11,792 nucleotides of DNA from an uncultured Clostridia bacterium (GTDB lineage: Bacteria; Bacillota_A; Clostridia; Oscillospirales; Acutalibacteraceae), in NCBI GenBank assembly GCA_937891215.1, contig CALAEU010000073.1:1-11792 (forward strand), read 5' to 3'. Each line of letters starts with the position of its first letter. The first letter of the stretch is position 1. The notes beneath the pieces were generated by a model, which made no database searches, was not told where the DNA came from, and saw only the letters and a list, made by a program, of their open reading frames with translations. The position numbers were made by a program, and so were the translations under genes. Below, in pieces: positions 6,704-11,792 of the stretch.

Positions 6704-7489
6704 TTATTCCGCCTTTCCACTTGTAGAATCAGTTTGTGTTGAAGAAGCTGCACTATTATAGTAATTCTTCTTTTTCTTGTAATATTTTTGTTTTGAGTTT
6801 GTGTTGAGGTCAGGAATAACGGCAAGAATAGGATATTTATAATGCTCAATAAGATATTCTTCAGAGTGAATTTTATTATCAAGAACAAATTGTAAAAATA
6901 TAAGTGCAACTGCAACAACTATACCAGCCAAAACACCAATGGCAACATTCTTTACATAACTTGGTGAAACTGGTTCTTCATTTATAATTGCGTAGTCAAC
7001 AATTCTAACTGAACTGTTTTCAACAATTTCTGTAATTCTGTTTGGTAAAATATCTGCAATAGTGTTAGCAATAAGTGCCGCTTCTTTTGCATCTTCACTT
7101 GTAACAGTAACCTCGAAAACTTCTGTTGAATTAATTGCCGCTGCAGTAATCATAGCATTTAATTCCTCAGAATCGTACTCGAGGCCTGCTTCAGCAATAA
7201 TCTGATTTAATGTTGTACGGCTTTTAAGTGTAACAATATAAGTATCAACAAGTTGTTTTGCAACATTAAGGTCTGACTGTGTAAGTGTAGTTGTACTTGA
7301 TTGGTTTGTATTATTAACATAAACCTTTATACTTGCCTGATATTCAGGTGCAATAAAATTATAAGTTATGCCAAACGCAATTCCGCCCATAACAATTGCT
7401 GCAAGAATAATTGCCCATGCCTTTCGCCACAAGATAAGCACAAGCTTTAAAAGGTCAATTTCAATCATATCTCGTTCTTTTTGTGCCAC
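6704..7489 (-). CDS. cpsC: CpsC/Wzz-type chain-length determinant and kinase activator
   Basis: This membrane protein of 261 residues sets polysaccharide chain length and activates the CpsD kinase. Transmembrane segments lie at about 23-44 and 182-204, bracketing an extracellular Wzz domain. The Pro-containing EEPVSPSYVKN stretch (171-181) just before the second segment is typical. A cytoplasmic tail includes YPILAVIPD followed by a Lys/Tyr-rich and Ser/Thr-rich end. The GTG at 7489 is chosen as start: GGAGG lies 8 nt upstream of it, whereas the longer frame beginning at TTG 7504 would start inside that same ribosome binding site. It is first gene of the operon, from the promoter at 7532-7560. 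A 14-bp palindrome, ATATTAATTAATAT (7504-7517), lies in the short leader. Confidence 0.9.
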   Translation of the reverse strand: MAQKERDMIEIDLLKLVLILWRKAWAIILAAIVMGGIAFGITYNFIAPEYQASIKVYVNNTNQSSTTTLTQSDLNVAKQLVDTYIVTLKSRTTLNQIIAEAGLEYDSEELNAMITAAAINSTEVFEVTVTSEDAKEAALIANTIADILPNRITEIVENSSVRIVDYAIINEEPVSPSYVKNVAIGVLAGIVVAVALIFLQFVLDNKIHSEEYLIEHYKYPILAVIPDLNTNSKQKYYKKKKNYYNSAASSTQTDSTSGKAE

Positions 7490-7531
7490 CAGATATTCCT
7501 CCAATATTAATTAATATACATATACTGTTTG

Positions 7532-7560
7532 ATTATATCTTATTTTTTTTAGTGTGTCAA
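7532..7560 (-). promoter_or_regulatory. Promoter of the cps-type operon
   Basis: On the minus strand TTGACA (7555-7560), a 17-bp spacer and TATAAT (7532-7537) give a perfect sigma-A consensus. The start is expected near 7525, leaving about 35 nt before the GTG start. Such a promoter predicts strong constitutive expression unless repressed. Confidence 0.9.
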
Positions 7561-7616
7561 TAAGTCTAAAGTCATTTTACGACAAATTTTGAGTTATTTT
7601 TTATAAAAAGCAATAA

Positions 7617-7645
7617 TTGTAAATCTTCCTACTTTCTGTTATAAT
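7617..7645 (+). promoter_or_regulatory. Promoter of the PI-PLC-like gene
   Basis: TTGTAA (7617-7622), 17 bp and TATAAT (7640-7645). Transcription would start near 7652, 36 nt before the ATG. It is arranged back to back with the cps promoter; the two -35 boxes are 56 bp apart. Confidence 0.75.
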
Positions 7646-7687
7646 CTAATATAGGTTTATTGAAAATACATTGAAAGGTTTTTTATT

Positions 7688-8569
7688 ATGAACAACTGGA
7701 TGAAAAATATCCCTGATGATTTTCTCATTTCTGAAATTAATTTAGTCGGTACTCATAACTCTGCAACACAGTTTATAAGATTTAAACATTTCAGTAGATG
7801 TCAGAACAAAAATATTTTTGACCAACTTTCAATGGGTATTCGTTTTCTTGATATAAGATTAAAATTTGACGAAGAAAAATTAAAACTCAACCACAGTTTT
7901 CTTTCTTGCAAAAAAGCAAGAAATAAAAAAGAAGACTTACTATTTTCAGATATTTTTAAATCTTGCGAACTTTTCTTGAAAGAAAACCCCACTGAAACAA
8001 TTATTATGTCTATTAAAAGAGAAGCTGGGAAAAAAGAAGAAGAAACTTTTGATTATTTTTATAAAACTTATATTGAAAATTCAGATATTTTTTATACCAA
8101 AAATTCCGTTCCGACTTTAAAGGAAGTCCGTAGTAAAATAGTTCTTTTAAACCGTTGCGGTGCAGATATTAATAATACTATTTATACAGATAATAATACA
8201 GGAATAAATCTTACAGGTTGGCCTTATCAGAATTCAAGAAAAGAAGCGTGTCTTCAGAAAGTGCCTATTGCCAAGAGAAATGGTGTAAGTGAAGAATATT
8301 TTTATCTTCAGGATTTTTTCAACCTTAACCCCCTAAAAAAATGGGAAATTGCTATTTTGCCTTCAATTCAGAATTCTCCACAAGATAAATCCATAACTTT
8401 AAATTTCTTTTCTGGTAACAACGGATTTTCAAGTCCTAAAAGATACTCCAGAATTATATTTAAAAGATTTTTCGATTACGAACTTATGCCAATGAAAAAA
8501 TATGGTTGGTTTATTCTCGATTTTCCAAATAAAAAGGCAATAAAAAAGATAATTTTATCAAACTATTAA
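7688..8569 (+). CDS. PI-PLC X-domain phosphodiesterase-like protein without signal peptide
   Basis: The 293-residue product matches the bacterial phosphatidylinositol-specific phospholipase C fold. That family cleaves phosphatidylinositol or glycosyl-phosphatidylinositol through a cyclic phosphate. Visible active-site motifs are NLVGTHNSAT (His23), GIRFLDIRL (Asp55, Arg57), KLNHSFL (His69) and the late GWFILDFPN (Asp278). The residue after the first His is Asn, where Bacillus PI-PLC has Asp. The usual secretion signal is missing: the N-terminus MNNWMKNIPDDFLISE is polar and runs straight into the domain. GAAAGG lies 9 nt before the ATG. The gene is Lys/Asn-rich with very AT-rich codons, more so than its neighbours. 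It stands alone, divergent from the cps operon and convergent with recG. The substrate is unknown; an intracellular or non-classically exported role is possible. Confidence 0.8.
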   Translation: MNNWMKNIPDDFLISEINLVGTHNSATQFIRFKHFSRCQNKNIFDQLSMGIRFLDIRLKFDEEKLKLNHSFLSCKKARNKKEDLLFSDIFKSCELFLKENPTETIIMSIKREAGKKEEETFDYFYKTYIENSDIFYTKNSVPTLKEVRSKIVLLNRCGADINNTIYTDNNTGINLTGWPYQNSRKEACLQKVPIAKRNGVSEEYFYLQDFFNLNPLKKWEIAILPSIQNSPQDKSITLNFFSGNNGFSSPKRYSRIIFKRFFDYELMPMKKYGWFILDFPNKKAIKKIILSNY

Positions 8570-8575
8570 AAATTG

Positions 8576-8613
8576 CAATCACCAACGAATTTTCAAAAAT
8601 TCATTGGTGATTG
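8576..8613. terminator. Shared terminator of recG and the PI-PLC-like gene
   Basis: The arms at 8576-8592 and 8597-8613 form a 17-bp stem with a 4-nt loop. The one imperfect position (8586 against 8603) is a C-A mismatch in + strand RNA but a G-U wobble in minus strand RNA, and the minus strand is also followed by CAATTTTTAA. The structure is therefore better suited to ending recG, while probably also stopping transcription from the other side. Confidence 0.87.
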
Positions 8614-8614
8614 T

Positions 8615-10645
8615 TTAATTCAAACTTATATTACTGAAAAGTCTTTCAACTTCTTTTTTAAGAAGTGCATTTTCTTCGCATTCGAGCACCGGGTCTTTAT
8701 TGCAAATTTCTTTTGCTCTTTCCTGTGCTTCGTAAAGAATTCTTGTGTCTGTCATAAGATTTGCTATGTGCATATCAGGAAGACCATGCTGTCTGTTACC
8801 AAAAAAGTCACCAGGTCCACGAAGTTCTAAGTCTTTCTGAGCAATCAGGAAACCATCATTTGTATCACAAAGCACCTTGAATCTCTCAAGTGCTTCTTCA
8901 TTTTGTGCGTCTGAAAGAAGTACGCAGGTACTCTCTTTGTTTCCCCTTCCGATTCTTCCTCGTAACTGGTGGAGTTGAGAAAGTCCGAAACGCTCTGCAT
9001 TCTCAATAATCATAACTGTTGCATTAGGCACATCAACACCGACTTCAATAACAACCGTTGAAATAAGAAGCTGAATTTCGCCAGAATAAAAACGCGCCAT
9101 AATTTCGTCTTTTTCTTTTGGTTTCATTTGCCCATGCAAAAGACCCAAAGTATAATTTTTAAACTGATTTGCTTTTAACCAGTCATAATATTCAGTTGCA
9201 GGAACTAAATCGCTTTCACTTTCTTCAACTAACGGGCAGACAATATAACCTTGCTGACCGTTATCCATAGTTTTTCTTAAAAATTCATAAAGCCTTGGAT
9301 GGTAAGGTGAATTTACTCTGAACGTTTTTACCGGTTGACGCCCCTTTGGTAATTCATCTATTACAGAAACATCTAGATCCCCATAAATCACCATAGCAAG
9401 TGTTCTTGGAATTGGTGTTGCCGACATAACAAGTACATTGGCATTTTCACCTTTTTTAGAAAGTGCAGTTCTCTGCTCAACACCAAAACGGTGTTGTTCG
9501 TCTGTAATAACAAGGCCTAAATCTTTGAAATTAACATCATTCTGAATCATAGCATGAGTGCCGACAACAATATTGCACTCGCCACTTTTCAATTGTTCTT
9601 TTACAATTCTTTTGTTTTTTGCAGTTGTAGAGCCTGTGAGTAATGAAACTGAAAATTCGTCACCGAAAAAATTTTTTAAAGTTTTGTAGTGCTGATTTGC
9701 AAGAACTTCAGTCGGTGTCATAAATGCTGCCTGGAAACCATTTTTTACTGCGGTGTAAATTATTGATGCAGCAACCGCAGTTTTACCTGAACCAACATCA
9801 CCTTGTACCAGTCTGTTCATTGGTTTTTCGCTCATTAAATCATTGACCGCTTCTCCAATAACTCTTTTTTGGGCATTTGTAAGTTCAAATGGTAATTTTT
9901 TGTAAAATTCTTCGCTTTTATCTTCTTTAATTGGTTTTGTTATTTTTACATCCGCCGAACCTCTTTTTGAAAGAAGTCCTAATTGCAGAATTAAAAGTTC
10001 TTCAAAAATCAAGCGTCTTTTTGCTTGTCTTAACATTTCCTCATTCTCAGGGAAATGTATATTTTTCAGTGCTTCTTCTAAAGATAAAAGTTTATATTTT
10101 GAAATAAGATTTTGTGGTAAAACTTCCTGTATATTTCCTTTTATTTCTTTTAAAGCTGTTTCCATTAATTTTTCTATACTTTTTGAAGTTAATGTACCAC
10201 TTGCTTTGTAAATTGGTCTTAACCTCTGCTTTTCACCTGCTTTTTCAAATCGTGGTGCATTCAGAGTTCTGTTACCGTATTTATCTTTTGTCACTTTTCC
10301 AAAAAATAAATATTCTTCATTTTCCAAGAGTGAGTTTTTAATATACTTATTATTGAAGAAAACAACTGGTAAATACCCTGAAAAATCTGAAATAGTTGTT
10401 TTTGTAAGGATTTTACCTCCATTTATTTTTACTTCTGAAACTCTGTCAATAACAGTCGCTTTAAAACATACTGTCTCATTTATTTCAGCATCTGAAATTT
10501 TTGTTAATGTGTTCCAGTCTTCATATCTTTTTGGGTAATAACGCAAAAGGGCACCGATGGAAAAAATACCAAGTTTTTCTAAAAGTTTAGCTCTTGTTTC
10601 GCCTACACCCTTAAGAAATTTTATTCTCGTGTCAAATTCTACCAT
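8615..10645 (-). CDS. recG: ATP-dependent DNA helicase RecG
   Basis: RecG remodels stalled replication forks and Holliday junctions. The 676-residue product is a normal length. It has an N-terminal wedge/OB region (about 1-260) with FLKGVGETRAKLLEKLGI, then the superfamily-2 helicase core: LVQGDVGSGKT (Walker A, Lys288), TPTEVLANQH, ITDEQHRFG (DEQH at 382-385), MSATPIPRTLA, LHGQMKPKEK, STVVIEVGVDVPNA and QLRGRIGR (560-567). The C-terminal part contains DLELRGPGDFFGNRQHGLPD, a RecG hallmark. The ATG at 10645 is chosen because GGAGG lies 6 nt upstream; the frame extends 9 codons further without a comparable site. The stop lies next to the terminator at 8576-8613. The upstream gene ends 86 bp away, so the two may be co-transcribed. 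Confidence 0.97.
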   Translation of the reverse strand: MVEFDTRIKFLKGVGETRAKLLEKLGIFSIGALLRYYPKRYEDWNTLTKISDAEINETVCFKATVIDRVSEVKINGGKILTKTTISDFSGYLPVVFFNNKYIKNSLLENEEYLFFGKVTKDKYGNRTLNAPRFEKAGEKQRLRPIYKASGTLTSKSIEKLMETALKEIKGNIQEVLPQNLISKYKLLSLEEALKNIHFPENEEMLRQAKRRLIFEELLILQLGLLSKRGSADVKITKPIKEDKSEEFYKKLPFELTNAQKRVIGEAVNDLMSEKPMNRLVQGDVGSGKTAVAASIIYTAVKNGFQAAFMTPTEVLANQHYKTLKNFFGDEFSVSLLTGSTTAKNKRIVKEQLKSGECNIVVGTHAMIQNDVNFKDLGLVITDEQHRFGVEQRTALSKKGENANVLVMSATPIPRTLAMVIYGDLDVSVIDELPKGRQPVKTFRVNSPYHPRLYEFLRKTMDNGQQGYIVCPLVEESESDLVPATEYYDWLKANQFKNYTLGLLHGQMKPKEKDEIMARFYSGEIQLLISTVVIEVGVDVPNATVMIIENAERFGLSQLHQLRGRIGRGNKESTCVLLSDAQNEEALERFKVLCDTNDGFLIAQKDLELRGPGDFFGNRQHGLPDMHIANLMTDTRILYEAQERAKEICNKDPVLECEENALLKKEVERLFSNISLN

Positions 10646-10657
10646 GATGCCCTCCGT

Positions 10658-10733
10658 ATTCGCTATGCTCAAGTGAATAGTGAATAATGATAGTGGAATT
10701 TCGGAACTGCGCTGCTATTTTTAATTCCGAATT
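10658..10733. repeat. Two inverted repeats and short heptamer repeat in the recG 5' spacer
   Basis: The 86-bp gap before recG holds ATTCGCTAT (10658-10666) and ATAGTGAAT (10677-10685), 9-bp arms with one non-Watson-Crick pair, ending 7 bases from the recG GGAGG. A second inverted pair is AATTTCGGAA (10697-10706) with TTCCGAATT (10725-10733), one base bulged, whose right arm overlaps the stop of the upstream gene. Between them AGTGAAT occurs twice in tandem (10672-10685). On the minus strand the second pair could slow or partly terminate transcription; no U-tract follows. Confidence 0.5.
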
Positions 10734-11283
10734 ATTTAATGCACGCAATACCTTGTAAATCTTCTGCTTTGTTAAACTCTTTGTGTACAATACATTTTTC
10801 ACTAATCATCTGCGACATAATTTTTGTACCTTTAAGTTGTGTAATTGCAGAGTTATCGTAAGGAATACAATAATCTACAAGAACCAGAGGTTTTATATCT
10901 CTTTCAAATAAGTCAAGTGCACTTTTTAAAATTGATGTATCTGTACCTATTCCACAAAGGAACAATTCAACAAGATTATCTCCATCATTTATTTTTGTTA
11001 CTTTTTCAATAAATTCATCTGATACACAAGAATAAATGCTTCTGTTAATAACCAAATCTACATTAAGGTCATCAACTATTTCAATTTCTTTACCTTTATG
11101 CATATCATAATATCTGTGATATTTCGGGAAAACACCATCATCACGATTTACGAATTTAACACAAACAACTCTGTCAAAAATATGCTTTTGTGTAAGCTCA
11201 ATTATTTTTTGTGAAAGTGCAGTTTTTTCTGGTGTATTAATGAGTCCGTTCTGTAAGTTCATAACAACTAAAATATTCTTCAT
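10732..11283 (-). CDS. Isochorismatase-like fold protein with substituted catalytic triad
   Basis: The 183-residue product has the layout of the cysteine hydrolase superfamily (isochorismatase, nicotinamidase): an N-terminal beta strand with LQNG, a central VINRSIYS motif and the CGIGTDTSILKSALD motif near residue 110-124. Active members use Asp-Lys-Cys. Here the positions read Asn9 (where LVVD-QN is usual), Arg81 (before the YS pair) and Ser117 (in TDTS, where TDxC is usual). All three are changed, while the surrounding framework is kept, so hydrolase activity of the standard type is unlikely; a binding or structural role is inferred. AGGAG lies 7 nt before the ATG, and the frame is intact. 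It has its own promoter at 11332-11360 and lies 86 bp upstream of recG. Its ligand and partner are unknown. Confidence 0.75.
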   Translation of the reverse strand: MKNILVVMNLQNGLINTPEKTALSQKIIELTQKHIFDRVVCVKFVNRDDGVFPKYHRYYDMHKGKEIEIVDDLNVDLVINRSIYSCVSDEFIEKVTKINDGDNLVELFLCGIGTDTSILKSALDLFERDIKPLVLVDYCIPYDNSAITQLKGTKIMSQMISEKCIVHKEFNKAEDLQGIACIK

Positions 11284-11331
11284 AGTTTTCTCCTGTTTTC
11301 AATTTTTTTAGAGTGAAACTTCGCTGATTTT

Positions 11332-11360
11332 AATATATCAAATTATCACTGCCAATTCAA
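11332..11360 (-). promoter_or_regulatory. Promoter of the isochorismatase-like gene
   Basis: On the minus strand TTGAAT (11355-11360), a 17-bp spacer and TATATT (11332-11337), with a start expected near 11325 and a leader of about 42 nt. Each box deviates from the consensus, so strength is probably moderate. It may also serve recG. Confidence 0.55.
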
Positions 11361-11380
11361 GTGTTTTTTGTTATTTCAGT

Positions 11381-11444
11381 TGCAAGTGTGCAAGTATTCA
11401 AGTGGCAAGGGAGCAGGAAACAGGAAGCAGGAAATAGGAATCAG
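11381..11444 (+). repeat. Tandem 8-bp and 7-bp repeats in the gap before the isochorismatase-like gene
   Basis: At 11381-11404 there are three 8-bp units: TGCAAGTG, TGCAAGTA, TTCAAGTG. At 11410-11444 follow five uninterrupted 7-bp units: GGAGCAG, GAAACAG, GAAGCAG, GAAATAG, GAATCAG. One unit, GAAACAG, also occurs at 1520-1526 within the heptamer block after the sleB-like gene. No coding frame or strong hairpin uses this stretch. Confidence 0.7.
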
Positions 11445-11482
11445 AGCTTCGCTACAATTCACTTTGTCTCTTTCATATACTT

Positions 11483-11749
11483 TTATTCTTCACAAAATGA
11501 TTCTGTTACAAGCTGAACACCTAATCTAAAACCATTTATAAACGATTGCTTTTCGAGTTCGCTGCTTAACTTATCTGCGTAATTGTGTATCTTCTCATAA
11601 CGTTCTTTCTGTTCTTCAGTAAGTGTTGATAATAATTTCTCCTGGTTTCTCGAATATAATCTCAACAAATCTTTATAATTTTCATTATCACGAATCATAT
11701 TCTCACACGGATTAATATTTCCATAATATAAGTTTTCTATTGTTGTCAT
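11483..11749 (-). CDS. Small conserved protein, DUF6809-like
   Basis: The 88-residue protein is soluble, charged and probably all helical. It has an N-terminal LYYGNINPCE motif, a middle helix rich in Glu/Lys (residues about 20-68) containing LTEEQKERYEK, and a C-terminal SFINGFRLGVQL segment. This pattern (LY-G-I-P at the front, F--GFRLG near the end) recalls the DUF6809 family of small clostridial proteins, whose function I do not know; the match is from memory. A possible ribosome binding site AAGGG lies about 10 nt before the ATG, and a -10 box lies at 11776-11781. The gene is separated from the next one downstream by 199 bp that include repeats and another promoter, so it is probably a single transcription unit. 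Confidence 0.65.
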   Translation of the reverse strand: MTTIENLYYGNINPCENMIRDNENYKDLLRLYSRNQEKLLSTLTEEQKERYEKIHNYADKLSSELEKQSFINGFRLGVQLVTESFCEE

Positions 11750-11775
11750 TTTTCCACACCCTTTTCTTTCTACAC

Positions 11776-11781
11776 ATTATA
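11776..11781 (-). promoter_or_regulatory. -10 box upstream of the small DUF6809-like gene
   Basis: TATAAT on the minus strand, 26 bp upstream of the ATG. A -35 element 17 bp further would lie beyond the right edge of the window, so only half of this promoter can be judged. Confidence 0.45.
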
Positions 11782-11792
11782 ACGCTTATTAG

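Noticed and set aside
7490..7504. TTG at 7504 as start of the CpsC-like gene
   Set aside because: That codon overlaps the GGAGG that serves the GTG at 7489, so translation cannot sensibly begin there.
8573..8830. Open frame of 85 codons on the + strand after the PI-PLC-like gene
   Set aside because: It begins in the terminator stem and lies antisense to the end of recG; no ribosome binding site or recognisable domain.
10646..10672. Nine-codon upstream extension of recG
   Set aside because: The extension passes through the inverted repeat and the ribosome binding site of the ATG at 10645; RecG proteins normally begin close to the FLKGVG motif.
11381..11444. CRISPR-like array
   Set aside because: Units are 7 and 8 bp, directly adjacent, with no spacers; this is a short tandem repeat.

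Overview
The window comes from a low-GC, spore-forming Gram-positive bacterium of the class Clostridia. The left edge is the 5' third of a 16S rRNA gene on the minus strand, and its sequence looks like an Oscillospirales/Ruminococcaceae-type anaerobe; I judged this by eye, without an alignment. Further support comes from a SleB-like germination hydrolase, a biotin-dependent decarboxylase operon, a Firmicutes-style CpsB/CpsC/CpsD phosphoregulatory set, strong GGAGG ribosome binding sites and consensus sigma-A promoters.

Layout from left to right. 1-356: 16S rRNA 5' part (minus). 357-605: its leader and a near-consensus promoter (TTGACA, 17 bp, TATTAT), backed at 606-655 by five T-runs on the + strand (A-tracts on the rrn coding strand) spaced about one helical turn apart. 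791-1501: sleB-like spore cortex hydrolase, divergent from rrn. 1502-1647: a gap with heptamer repeats in inverted arrangement. 1648-4107: a three-gene operon with its own promoter and a 15-bp-stem terminator. It encodes a carboxyltransferase (OadA type), a small membrane-anchored gamma-like subunit with an internally duplicated motif, and a biotin carrier. The sodium-pump beta subunit is not present. 4108-7489 (minus): a four-gene operon from a consensus promoter at 7532-7560. It encodes a Wzz/CpsC chain-length protein, a CpsD tyrosine kinase with a five-tyrosine tail, a CpsB PHP-type tyrosine phosphatase, and a WlbA-like sugar-nucleotide dehydrogenase. 7688-8569 (+): a PI-PLC X-domain protein without a visible signal peptide, divergent from the cps operon with its own promoter. 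8576-8613: a shared convergent terminator. 8615-10645 (minus): recG. 10732-11283 (minus): an isochorismatase-fold protein in which all three catalytic residues are replaced. 11483-11749 (minus): a small DUF6809-like protein.

Most of the window is ordinary chromosomal content. The cps-type genes form a reversible tyrosine-phosphorylation switch for surface polysaccharide export, but no glycosyltransferase is next to them. The decarboxylase genes would move CO2 from an oxo-acid onto biotin and pass it to a partner encoded elsewhere. I see no CRISPR array, prophage, insertion sequence or tRNA. The parts I find most worth a second look are the isochorismatase-like protein with a lost catalytic triad, the duplicated gamma-like subunit, the leaderless PI-PLC, and a family of 7-bp tandem repeats recurring in the gene-free gaps.
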